Below, one piece after another: positions 36,376-44,670 of a stretch of DNA of 64,000 nt (its first letter is position 1; every line of letters starts with the position of its first letter). Both the position numbers and the translations under genes were made by a program. Below the pieces are notes generated by a model. It worked only from the letters and a program-made list of their open reading frames with translations. It made no database searches and was not told the origin of the DNA. Origin of the DNA: Parundibacterium terreum (lineage in GTDB: Bacteria; Pseudomonadota; Gammaproteobacteria; Burkholderiales; Burkholderiaceae_D); NCBI RefSeq assembly GCF_014636315.1, contig NZ_BMED01000001.1, positions 310,316-374,315 on the forward strand, read 5' to 3'.

Positions 36376-36432
36376 CCTATGTCAATAAAATTATATACAA
36401 GTGGTAGAATAAAATAAAACACGAACCGAGAC

Positions 36433-37098
36433 ATGTCAAAAATGAAAAATCGCTCCGAAACCTTGCGCGAAACCATAGAAGAAATGATAGCGGTCGGCCA
36501 GCTTGCACCTGGCCAGCATCTGGACGAAGTGGATCTGGCCAACAAATTCGAGGTCTCGCGCACGCCTATCAGGGAGGCGCTGATACAGCTCGCGTCCATG
36601 GGTATCGTAGAAATGCGCCCGCGCAGAGGTGCATTGGTGGCCAAGATAGGCCCTCAGCAACTGGTGGAAATGTTTGAAGTGATGGCAGAATTTGAGGCCA
36701 TGTGCGGCCGCATGGCGGCACGCAGGATGTCCGCGGACGAGCACGCAGAGCTATTGGCCGCCCATCAGGCGTGCAAGGAAGCGCGCGATGCATCCGACCC
36801 TGACGATTATTTTTACAAGAATGAAGTCTTCCATGGGCTGATCTATGCCGGCAGCCACAATAGCTTCCTGGCCGAGGAAGCCAATAAGCTGCACCGGCGC
36901 CTGCGCCCCTATCGCCGCCTGCAATTGCGCGTGCGGGACAGGCTCAGCACCTCATTTCATGAACACGACAATGTCGTACAGGCGATCATCAATGGCGACG
37001 GCGAACTGACCGCAGACCTGCTGCGCGGCCACATCATGATACAAGGCCAGCGTTTCGCCGACCTGATCGCCTCACTATCCAGACTGGAAGTGAATTAA
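36433..37098 (+). CDS. GntR/FCD family regulator, probable malonate operon regulator
   Basis: The 221-residue protein has an N-terminal GntR winged helix-turn-helix (residues 8-72: LRETIEEMIAVGQLAPGQ, LANKFEVSRTPIREAL) and a C-terminal FCD domain (about 80-215) with the metal-binding His residues in FHGLIYAGSHN and FHEHDNVVQAI. FCD regulators sense small organic acids and usually repress. It is divergent from the TRAP/mdc operon with a strong palindrome between them. Rhizobial MatR and Acinetobacter MdcY are GntR proteins in the same role, so malonate or malonyl-CoA is a reasonable effector. Confidence 0.9.
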   Translation: MSKMKNRSETLRETIEEMIAVGQLAPGQHLDEVDLANKFEVSRTPIREALIQLASMGIVEMRPRRGALVAKIGPQQLVEMFEVMAEFEAMCGRMAARRMSADEHAELLAAHQACKEARDASDPDDYFYKNEVFHGLIYAGSHNSFLAEEANKLHRRLRPYRRLQLRVRDRLSTSFHEHDNVVQAIINGDGELTADLLRGHIMIQGQRFADLIASLSRLEVN

Positions 37099-37183
37099 GA
37101 ATCCAGCAATACGCCGCCTGCAGTCTATCCACCTGGAGGTATAGCTCCAGCCCATGAGGGACTGGACCTATGTGCATTTATTT

Positions 37184-37206
37184 AGCCAGGCGCAAGCTGG
37201 CTTTGG
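37184..37206. terminator. Weak hairpin between gntR and the chemoreceptor gene
   Basis: AGCCAG and CTGGCT pair around a seven-base loop and are followed by TTT; on the minus strand AAA precedes it. Another hairpin CTGGAG/CTCCAG lies at 37133-37150. Either may end the convergent transcripts. Confidence 0.4.
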
Positions 37207-37207
37207 A

Positions 37208-38839
37208 TCAGGAAAGCGCTACAACCGCCGGCTTCCTTGCCATCGCCCGCATCGCAGATGCCGGCCTGGCTGCAGCACCGCCGAAACCCTGCTGATCCAG
37301 CTTGAAGGTATCAACCACATTAGCCAGCGAAGCGGCTTGGTCCTGCATGCTTTGCGCAGCCGCAGCAGCCTCTTCCACTAGCGCCGCATTTTGCTGCGTA
37401 GTGTTATCCATATCGGTAATCGCCAGGTTGACCTGCTCGATACCCGCACTCTGTTCTTTGGTGGCGGCGGTGATCTCAGCCATGATATCGGTCACGCGCC
37501 TGACACTGGCGACAATCTCATCCATGGTCGCACCGGCCTCATCAACCAGCTTGGCGCCAATGCCGACCTTCTCTACCGAATCGCCGATCAGCAATTTGAT
37601 CTCTTTTGCCGCATCGGCCGAACGATGGGCCAGGCTGCGCACTTCGGACGCCACAACGGCAAAGCCACGCCCCTGCTCTCCCGCCCGCGCCGCTTCCACT
37701 GCCGCATTCAGCGCCAGGATATTGGTCTGGAAAGCAATGCCGTCGATAACGCCAATGATGTCCACGATTTTCTTGGCCGACTCGTTGATGGATCCCATCG
37801 TATCCACCACTTGCGACACTACCCGGCCGCCCTTGACTGCCACATCGGAAGCCGTCATCGCGAGCTGGTTTGCTTGTCCAGCATTCTCCGCATTCTGTTT
37901 TACGGTAGAAGTCAGCTCCTCCATCGATGCCGCAGTTTCTTCCAGCGAACTGGCTTGCTGCTCGGTGCGGGCCGACAGATCCAGATTGCCGGTAGAAATT
38001 TCACCTGCCGCGCCGGCAATCGCATAAGTACCGCTCTTGACCTGGCTGACGATATTGCGCAGGGCCTCGTTCATTGCATGCAATGCCTGCATCAGCTCGC
38101 CGATTTCGTCGCGGCCTGAAATATCGATAGCCGTGGTCAGATCGCCGGCAGCCACCCTGGACGCCGCATGGGTGGCATGCTTCAAGGGATTGGTGATGCT
38201 GCGCGAGATGATCACGGCGGCGACTATGCCTATCGATATCAGCAATACGCTCAACAAGATCATCAGCTTGGTGCTTCTATCATTGGCCTGATCGATCGCT
38301 GCTGCGGTCTGGTCTATGCTCTTGCGCTGCATGGATAACAATTCCATGACTTTCGCTTCGTAGTTTTTACTTGCGGGCAGGAAGCCTTCGTTATAAGCCT
38401 TTTCCGCCGCAGCCGCATCGCCGCCTTTACGTGCATTCATTACCTGGTCTTTGCCTGCCTGGTACTTGACGCGCAGGTCGACTATTTCCTTGTAAAGCGC
38501 TTTTTCCTCGTCCGTATTAAGCAGCGATTCGATACCCTTCATCGTATCGCTGCCTTTTTTGGTGCTGGCCGAGATCACTTCGCTAAAGGTGTTCGACAAG
38601 GTTTCATCCGTGCTGCGTGCAATCATGGACGTGCGCGCAATCGCCGAATAAATCAGCACATACCAGTCTGCGACCAGCCTTTCCTTGGCCAGCGGTTTTT
38701 CCATCATTTGCCGGGTTGCCTCGGCATTGCTGCGGGCATTAATCAGCGCAAATGATGTTGAGATGACAGAAAGCACCAGCACGATAGCAAAGCCGATCGC
38801 AAGGCGGGTGGAAATGCGTACATTGGTCAGGAAAGTCAT
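37208..38839 (-). CDS. Methyl-accepting chemotaxis protein
   Basis: The 543-residue inner membrane receptor has an N-terminal helix (about 10-30), a periplasmic four-helix-bundle sensor (about 33-190, 4HB_MCP), a second helix (about 191-211), a HAMP domain (about 213-266) and a long cytoplasmic coiled coil. The signalling tip is VIDGIAFQTNILALNAAVE, the canonical hairpin of the family. Methylation-region pairs flank it (SSLEETAASMEELTSTVKQN). The C-terminus ends with no NWETF-like pentapeptide, so it probably depends on other receptors for CheR. Ligand unknown; its place beside the malonate regulator may be chance. Confidence 0.92.
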   Translation of the reverse strand: MTFLTNVRISTRLAIGFAIVLVLSVISTSFALINARSNAEATRQMMEKPLAKERLVADWYVLIYSAIARTSMIARSTDETLSNTFSEVISASTKKGSDTMKGIESLLNTDEEKALYKEIVDLRVKYQAGKDQVMNARKGGDAAAAEKAYNEGFLPASKNYEAKVMELLSMQRKSIDQTAAAIDQANDRSTKLMILLSVLLISIGIVAAVIISRSITNPLKHATHAASRVAAGDLTTAIDISGRDEIGELMQALHAMNEALRNIVSQVKSGTYAIAGAAGEISTGNLDLSARTEQQASSLEETAASMEELTSTVKQNAENAGQANQLAMTASDVAVKGGRVVSQVVDTMGSINESAKKIVDIIGVIDGIAFQTNILALNAAVEAARAGEQGRGFAVVASEVRSLAHRSADAAKEIKLLIGDSVEKVGIGAKLVDEAGATMDEIVASVRRVTDIMAEITAATKEQSAGIEQVNLAITDMDNTTQQNAALVEEAAAAAQSMQDQAASLANVVDTFKLDQQGFGGAAARPASAMRAMARKPAVVALS

Positions 38840-38998
38840 GGCGTCTTGGAGAGCGAATGATGGAAGCTTTTATTATTGTCTGGCAGATGCCAAGCTGAGA
38901 TGCATTGCTGCCTGGCAGCGATTGTGTCCTCTATTAAGGCTTTCCGCAAGGCTTGTCCGGACGACAAGCCTCATTCAAACATGTACCGTCCGCCATTA

Positions 38999-39322
38999 TT
39001 ATTTAAAGAACATCAGGCGCGTTGCCAGCGTGTAGTCGGCCTCTCCTGCCATCAATCCTATCAGCACCAGCAGCGCGCCCGGCGGCAGCAGAATCGCATA
39101 GATCAGTGCCAGCCTCTCCCATGCCATGTGCATGAACACCGCGACAATCAGCCCGGCCTTGAGCATCATGAAGATCAGGATCAGTCCCCATCGGATATAG
39201 CCTTCGAAATGAAAATAATCAACCAGATAAGACAAGGTGCTGAGCACAAACAGCAGCCCCCATATCTTCAGGTACATGCCTATGGGATGTGTTTGTCCGT
39301 GGGCGTTCGCGTTGGTAGACAT
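38999..39322 (-). CDS. Cytochrome c oxidase subunit IV-like protein
   Basis: The small membrane protein has 107 residues from the ATG at 39322. Three predicted helices and the pattern HPIGMYLKIWGLLFVLSTLS, followed by LILIFMMLKAGLIVAVFMHM, match the CyoD/CoxF-type subunit IV (COX4_pro). It stabilises the oxidase and is the last gene of the oxidase cluster. Nine bases separate its start from the upstream subunit III stop. Four extra codons before the ATG are possible and are less likely. Confidence 0.85.
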   Translation of the reverse strand: MSTNANAHGQTHPIGMYLKIWGLLFVLSTLSYLVDYFHFEGYIRWGLILIFMMLKAGLIVAVFMHMAWERLALIYAILLPPGALLVLIGLMAGEADYTLATRLMFFK

Positions 39323-39330
39323 GGCAGGCC

Positions 39331-40017
39331 TCACCAGAGATAAAACAATGCAAAGATAAATACCCAGACCAGATCGACAAAGTGCCAGTACAGGCCGGCG
39401 ATCTCGACGATCTGGTAGTTGCCGCTTTTTTCATACTGCCCCTGCAATACCTTCCATGCCACTACCAGCAGATAGATCACGCCTATCGAGACATGCAGGC
39501 CGTGAAAACCGGTGATCATGAAAAACACCGAGCCAAATTGCGGCGCCCCCATGGGATTGCCCCAGGGCCGTACGCCCTCTTCCACGATCAGCTTGGTCCA
39601 TTCAAAGGCCTGCATGCCGACAAAGCATGCACCCAGTGCGGCAGTTGCAAACATCAGCACGGCCGTACGCACGCGCTGGCGCTGATAGGCAAAATTGACG
39701 GCCATCGCCATCAGCCCGCTGCTGCTGATCAGCACAAAGGTCATGATCGCAATCAGGATCAGCGGCATTTCTGTGCCGCCTATGTTCAGCGCGAAGACAT
39801 GGCTGGGATTGGGCCACGGTGCGGTGGTTGAAATCCTGACCGTCATATATCCTGTCAGGAAGCAACTGAAGACGAAGGTATCGCTGAGCAGGAAGATCCA
39901 CATCATCGCCTTGCCCCAGGATATCTTGAAGGCCTCCTTGTCGGAAGACCAGTCTGCGACAAAGCCGCGCAGCCCGTCCTGCGCTGCGCCGGAAACGGAC
40001 GAAACAGAGGTATTCAT
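39331..40017 (-). CDS. Heme-copper oxidase subunit III (second copy in cluster)
   Basis: The 228-residue membrane protein has six to seven helices. Subunit III hallmarks are WIFLLSDTFVFSCFLTGY near residue 40, GMQAFEWTKLI with the conserved Glu in helix III, GFHGLHVSIG, and the C-terminal AGLYWHFVDLVWVFIFALFYLW. The cluster encodes a second, more divergent subunit III just upstream, as in the alternative coxMNOP oxidase of Bradyrhizobium, where CoxO and CoxP are both subunit III-like. It is separated from the first copy by 21 bases. Confidence 0.9.
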   Translation of the reverse strand: MNTSVSSVSGAAQDGLRGFVADWSSDKEAFKISWGKAMMWIFLLSDTFVFSCFLTGYMTVRISTTAPWPNPSHVFALNIGGTEMPLILIAIMTFVLISSSGLMAMAVNFAYQRQRVRTAVLMFATAALGACFVGMQAFEWTKLIVEEGVRPWGNPMGAPQFGSVFFMITGFHGLHVSIGVIYLLVVAWKVLQGQYEKSGNYQIVEIAGLYWHFVDLVWVFIFALFYLW

Positions 40018-40038
40018 GGTTTTCCCCTCTCAGGCCTG

Positions 40039-40689
40039 CTAGGCCTGTATGCCGCAGATATAGCGGACAAACTCCGGCGACAGCCATCCAAATGCAGCAA
40101 ATAGCACTGCCCATAATAACAACAGGAAATGCCAATAACGCGCGCACAATGCTATCCGCCACGCTATCTCACCGACCCCCTCGCGCCCTACCGTAAAGCG
40201 CATGGAAAAACGCATGGCCAGCAGCCAGCACACTAACCCGCCGGCAACATGCAAGCCGTGCATCGCCGTTAGCAGGTAGAAAAAACTCCCTGCGGGGTTG
40301 CCCGCAGTGCGTACCTGCATCCCCAGCAAAACTTGCCAGACCCAGAACTGCGCCAGCAGGAAGGCGAAAGCAAAGGCACCTCCCGCAGCCAATAGCTGGC
40401 GGCTTGAAGTCACGCTCCCAGCCCTGGCTGCCGCTGTGGCAGCTTGCATTGACAGACTGCCCGCGAGCAGCAAGGCTGAACTCAACCATAGTTGCCACGG
40501 CATGCCTAGCTGCGACCAGTCCGGCCCGGTCATGCGCATGATATACGCCGCCATGAACAGCCCGAACAAGGCGAAGGCAACCAGCATGAAGACCCATAGG
40601 GCAACGCTCAGCGTTGCTCGTTTGCTGATGCGTGGCAGTTCCGCAGAAATAGGCGATGCATCGGCGGTAAAGACAGCGGATTGATTCAT
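40039..40689 (-). CDS. Divergent cytochrome c oxidase subunit III-like protein
   Basis: The 216-residue protein has seven predicted helices and part of the subunit III pattern: LSVALWVFMLVAFALFGLFMAAY at the start, LTAMHGLHVAGGLVCW near the middle, and RYWHFLLLLWAVLFAAFGWL near the end. The helix III Glu of normal subunit III is not visible: in its place is FLLAQFWVWQVLLGMQ. The start overlaps the subunit I stop by four bases (ATGA). It resembles CoxO/CoxP-type proteins of alternative aa3/caa3 clusters. Confidence 0.85.
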   Translation of the reverse strand: MNQSAVFTADASPISAELPRISKRATLSVALWVFMLVAFALFGLFMAAYIMRMTGPDWSQLGMPWQLWLSSALLLAGSLSMQAATAAARAGSVTSSRQLLAAGGAFAFAFLLAQFWVWQVLLGMQVRTAGNPAGSFFYLLTAMHGLHVAGGLVCWLLAMRFSMRFTVGREGVGEIAWRIALCARYWHFLLLLWAVLFAAFGWLSPEFVRYICGIQA

Positions 40690-42452
40690 GCCGGTACTCC
40701 TCTTGGCTCGCCTTCGTCATGCTCAAAGACACCAGCTTCCGGCGGCGCATTTTGCGCAATGAAGTCTTCGCGAGCACCGGGCACACTGTATGCATAAGCG
40801 CCGCGATAAACCACCGGCAGATGCGCGCCCCAGTTGCCATGCACCGGGGGCGTGTCTGGCGTCTGCCACTCCAGCGATGCGGCGCGCCAAGGGTTGGAGG
40901 GAGCCTTCTTGCCGCGGAAAGCGCTCGATACCAAGTTATAGACAAACACCAGCTGGACCATGCCCACGAAGATGGCAACCACGCTGATGAACGAGCTCAG
41001 TGTATGCGCCGATTGCGGGATGAACTGGTAATTGTCGAAATTATAGTAACGGCGCGGCATTCCCAAAATGCCCAGGTAGTGCATGGGAAAGAAGATCGCG
41101 TAGGTGCCGAGAAAGGTCACCCAGAAGTGGAATTTTCCTAACGTGTCGTTCAACATGCGGCCGCTGACTTTCGGATACCAGTGATAGATGCCGCCGAACA
41201 CGGTCAGAATCGGCGCTACCCCCATCACCATATGAAAGTGGGCAACAACGAAATAGGTATTCGACAAGGGGATATCCACGCTGACATTACCAAGGAACAA
41301 GCCGGTCAAACCGCCGATCAGGAAGGTACTGACAAAGGCTAGCGCAAACAGCATGGGTACCGTCATGTGGATGTCGCCTCGCCATATAGTCAGCACCCAG
41401 TTGTAGACCTTGATGGCGGTTGGCACTGCAATAATCAGCGTACTGGTGGCGAAGAAAAAGCCGAAGTACGGGTTCATGCCGCTGACAAACATGTGATGCG
41501 CCCAAACCACGAAACTCAGCACACCGATAGCCACAATCGCCCATACCATCATCTTGTAGCCGAAGATGCACTTGCGCGCATGCACACTCAGCAGGTCGGA
41601 AACAATGCCGAATGAAGGCAGCGCCACGATATATACCTCTGGATGCCCGAAAAACCAGAACAAATGTTGGAACAGCAAAGGGCTGCCGCCCTGATGGCCT
41701 GTCAATTGTCCCATCGACAAAATAGCGGGCATGAAGAAACTGGTGCCCAGGGTTTTATCCAGCAGCATCATCACGCCGCTGACAAACAAGGCTGGGAATG
41801 CGAGCAAGGCCAGTATGGTTGCCATGAAGATGCCCCAGACCGTCAGCGGCATGCGCAGCAATGTCATGCCTTCCGTACGGGCCTGCAGAACTGTTGTGAC
41901 ATAGTTCAGGCCGCCCATAGTCGCCGCGACAATAAAGATCAGCAGCGACACCAGCATCAGGATGATGCCGCCATCATTGCCCGGTGTTCCCGGCAGGATG
42001 GTCTGTGGCGGGTACAGGGTCCAGCCGGCGCCGGTAGGCCCGCCGGTGACGAAAAAGCTTGCCATCAGCACCAGTACGGAAAGCAGATAGACCCAGAAGC
42101 TCAGCATATTCAGGTAGGGAAAAACCATGTCGCGCGCGCCCACCATCAGCGGGATCAGGTAATTGCCGAAACCGCCGAGAAACAATGCCGTCAACAGGTA
42201 GATCACCATGATCATGCCGTGCATGGTCATGAACTGATAGTAATGCGTGGGATCGATGGCCTCAAAGCGCCCCGGGAAACCCAACTGCAAACGCATCAGA
42301 TCAGACAGGATCATGCCTACCAGCCCGACCAGGATGGCCACGCAGGTGTACTGGACCGCGATGACCTTGTGGTCCTGGCTCCAGACATACTTGGTCCAAA
42401 AACTCTGTGGAGCGTGATGCTCATCGTCCATACTGGCTGCGCCGTAGCTCAT
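40686..42452 (-). CDS. Cytochrome c oxidase subunit I
   Basis: The 588-residue catalytic subunit has about 12 helices. Visible hallmarks are the low-spin heme His in TMHGMIM, the proton-entry Asp region GARDMVFPYLNMLSFW, the copper-B and cross-linked Tyr motif WFFGHPEVYI with the Glu of the D-channel, the HHMFVSGM pair of CuB histidines, the K-channel Lys in TAIKVYNW, and the heme a3/a His pair in VVAHFHMVMG. It reduces oxygen to water and pumps protons. It is about 60 residues longer at the C-terminus than minimal subunit I. It follows subunit II in the cluster after 83 bases. Confidence 0.94.
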   Translation of the reverse strand: MSYGAASMDDEHHAPQSFWTKYVWSQDHKVIAVQYTCVAILVGLVGMILSDLMRLQLGFPGRFEAIDPTHYYQFMTMHGMIMVIYLLTALFLGGFGNYLIPLMVGARDMVFPYLNMLSFWVYLLSVLVLMASFFVTGGPTGAGWTLYPPQTILPGTPGNDGGIILMLVSLLIFIVAATMGGLNYVTTVLQARTEGMTLLRMPLTVWGIFMATILALLAFPALFVSGVMMLLDKTLGTSFFMPAILSMGQLTGHQGGSPLLFQHLFWFFGHPEVYIVALPSFGIVSDLLSVHARKCIFGYKMMVWAIVAIGVLSFVVWAHHMFVSGMNPYFGFFFATSTLIIAVPTAIKVYNWVLTIWRGDIHMTVPMLFALAFVSTFLIGGLTGLFLGNVSVDIPLSNTYFVVAHFHMVMGVAPILTVFGGIYHWYPKVSGRMLNDTLGKFHFWVTFLGTYAIFFPMHYLGILGMPRRYYNFDNYQFIPQSAHTLSSFISVVAIFVGMVQLVFVYNLVSSAFRGKKAPSNPWRAASLEWQTPDTPPVHGNWGAHLPVVYRGAYAYSVPGAREDFIAQNAPPEAGVFEHDEGEPRGVPA

Positions 42453-42535
42453 GCTGTCCTCACTTGGTTACTCTAAACGTCCGGTATCAATTCTTTCAAT
42501 CTATTTGTTACGTACAATTACAGCTATTGCGGCTG

Positions 42536-43720
42536 TCATTGCTTCTTGTTCAGCGGGCTGCCATAAGACTGGATATAGGCGACCAGTGCCGCCAGCTCGG
42601 TGTCGCTCATCTCTATTTTTGGCATGATGGGTGCGAATCCCTTCACTGTTTTTGCGGTCGGGTTGCGGATAAAGTCTTTCAAATACGCCTCATCCACCAA
42701 AGCCGTGCTGCCGTCGGCCATGGTTTCGGTTTTTCCATACAGCCCCTTCCAGCTTGGCCCTACCCCCGCGCTACCATCCAGTGTATGACAGGCCACGCAG
42801 CCTTTGGATTGACTCAGCGCTTTGCCTTGCGCCACCAGGTCCGGTACGGCCGCAGTTCCAGCGGCCGGAGGTGAGCTTGCGACACTGGTCGCAACGGGCG
42901 ACGCCATGCTGGTAGCAAAGGTCGGCTGCGCCTTCAGCCAGGCCTTGAAAGTAGCTTCATCCTCCACTACCACATAGCCGCGCATATTGGCATGGCCCAC
43001 GCCGCACAGTTGCGCGCACATTGCTTCATAGCGCCCTGCCTTGGTCGGCGTAAACCAGAAGGTAGTCACCATGCCGGGTACGATATTCATCCGCGCGCGG
43101 AATGGAGGCACAAAAAAATCATGCAGCACATCATTGGAGCGCAGCAACACCTTGACCGGCTTGCCAAGCGGCAGATGAACCTCACCGCTGTTAATGATCA
43201 CATTATCGTGCCCGGCCGGATCCTTGGGGTCAATGCCGAACGGATTGCTGGTGCTGATCAGGTTGACATTGGTTACACCCAGCTTTCCGCCGGGGCCGGG
43301 AAAGCGAAAGCGCCACTGCCACTGCTGGCCAAGTATTTCCAGCACCTGCGCATCCGGCGGCGCCTTGACATAATCGGCATACACGAACAGGCCCGGGGCC
43401 AGCAAGCCGACAATACCTATCGACGTTGCGATGATCAGCCATCTTTCCAGCTTCTTGTTCTCAGGCTGATAAGCAGCCCTGTGGCCGGAATGGGCGTCCA
43501 TTGGTGCTGCATTTCCTGGCTTGTGGCGAAATTTCACCACCGCATAAGCGAGGAAAAAATTGATGACAACGAAGAAGAATCCTGTGATCACCAGCGTGAT
43601 CAGCAAGGTATGGTCCATGCGGTCCCAATTGGATGCCAGCGGCGTCAACCACCAGGGACTGATGAGGTGGAACAATAGCGAGGCGACGACAATCACGATG
43701 AGTGCTATGACCATGGCCAT
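42536..43720 (-). CDS. Cytochrome c oxidase subunit II with fused cytochrome c domain
   Basis: The start at ATG 43720 has AGAGGA upstream and gives 394 residues; a TTG eight codons earlier is less likely. Two N-terminal helices (about 4-22 and 40-62) anchor it. The periplasmic cupredoxin domain has the CuA site: the His in VLHDFFVPPFR, then MCAQLCGVGHANM with the Cys-x3-Cys-x3-His-x2-Met ligands. After a Pro/Ala/Ser linker a class I cytochrome c domain carries heme motif CVACHTLDG and a MPKIEMSD Met region. The fusion makes this a caa3-type oxidase, and the fused heme takes electrons from soluble cytochromes. Confidence 0.94.
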   Translation of the reverse strand: MAMVIALIVIVVASLLFHLISPWWLTPLASNWDRMDHTLLITLVITGFFFVVINFFLAYAVVKFRHKPGNAAPMDAHSGHRAAYQPENKKLERWLIIATSIGIVGLLAPGLFVYADYVKAPPDAQVLEILGQQWQWRFRFPGPGGKLGVTNVNLISTSNPFGIDPKDPAGHDNVIINSGEVHLPLGKPVKVLLRSNDVLHDFFVPPFRARMNIVPGMVTTFWFTPTKAGRYEAMCAQLCGVGHANMRGYVVVEDEATFKAWLKAQPTFATSMASPVATSVASSPPAAGTAAVPDLVAQGKALSQSKGCVACHTLDGSAGVGPSWKGLYGKTETMADGSTALVDEAYLKDFIRNPTAKTVKGFAPIMPKIEMSDTELAALVAYIQSYGSPLNKKQ

Positions 43721-43833
43721 ATCTATCCTCTTCTCCGCAAACAAGGTAGCGGGATGTCATGCATAAGCAAGCGAAAGACGAACTGTCTTTCGCTTACAGG
43801 GAGTAATTTTTAATTGTGCAGCCAGAGCGGCGA

Positions 43834-44337
43834 TTAATCGTCCGACCTGTATCTTTCCAGTTGCCTGTACATGACTGCGGCAGTCATACCGAACAGGATG
43901 TGGCTCAGCATCACTACGCCGTTTTGCATTTCGGCAAACCAGGGATAGAAACTCACCATGCCGTAGAAATTGAATGCATACAGCAGCAGGCCGAATATGG
44001 CACCGGTTAGCAAGGACATGCGTATGCTGGAGTCAAGATGGAATGGCGCGATGATCGCAGCCAGAATGGCGCCAAAGATGGCACCCAGTACATAGTGGAT
44101 AGCCAAGGCAGCGATAACCACGCCCATACTGAAAGTGGTCGATTGCAATACGTCCGGCCCCATCAGTATCGCGGCGACAAGATGCGAGGCAGCCCAGGGA
44201 CTGACATTGATAATGACTGTCGACCAGAACAATTCCATCACCATGACCACAGCACCGGCGACAAAGCCGGACACCGCCGCCGCAGTCCAATCAGGAGTGC
44301 GGGCGACATAATGATGGGAATGCATGCGAAGTTCCAT
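43834..44337 (-). CDS. Hypothetical four-helix inner membrane protein upstream of oxidase cluster
   Basis: The protein has 167 residues from the ATG at 44337, with GGAGACA at suitable distance. Four hydrophobic helices are visible, near residues 22-44, 62-85, 88-110 and about 128-150. Sequence features: a His-rich N-terminus (MELRMHSHHYV), ELFWSTVIINVSPWAASHLVAAILMGPDVL, and a Gly/Ala-rich third helix. I do not recognise a named family with certainty. It lies 114 bases upstream of subunit II on the same strand. A role in oxidase assembly or membrane metal handling is only guilt by association. Confidence 0.6.
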   Translation of the reverse strand: MELRMHSHHYVARTPDWTAAAVSGFVAGAVVMVMELFWSTVIINVSPWAASHLVAAILMGPDVLQSTTFSMGVVIAALAIHYVLGAIFGAILAAIIAPFHLDSSIRMSLLTGAIFGLLLYAFNFYGMVSFYPWFAEMQNGVVMLSHILFGMTAAVMYRQLERYRSDD

Positions 44338-44670
44338 AGCTGTCTCCTAAAAAGCGGAATAATAATTTTTCGGCTTGATATGGACGTGCAACAAAGCTTG
44401 CGCCAAACAAAGATTAGCTGTGTCGTACGGGCGTCGGTTGAGAGGCATGCCGTCAGATACGTTCAGGTACTGTCGGGCAACTGTGGGCGCCAGGAAAGCC
44501 GTAGTGAATTCAGTTTAGGATAAATTTTGCCACATGCAAAGCGGGCAATTCTGCTGCAGTGCGCCAAAGCGCGACAGGCGCCAGCAGGCGGTACAGCCAA
44601 CTGATGCGGCCAGCCTATCGATGAGAAGTCATCAATAGGCTGGCCGCGGTTTGATCGCAAAAGCTAGCGC
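44338..44670. other. Intergenic region between membrane protein and DUF1501 genes
   Basis: The 333 bases hold the promoter of the membrane protein gene and, at 44606-44647, a very long hairpin listed separately. No RNA gene or coding sequence was recognised. Confidence 0.4.
44606..44647. repeat. Long near-perfect hairpin after the DUF1501 gene
   Basis: A 13-base-pair outer stem (GCGGCCAGCCTAT/ATAGGCTGGCCGC), one mismatch and a 5-base-pair inner stem (GATGA/TCATC) close a GAAG loop. It lies 24 bases after the DUF1501 stop on the minus strand. No T run follows on either strand, so it is not a typical intrinsic terminator. Confidence 0.75.
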
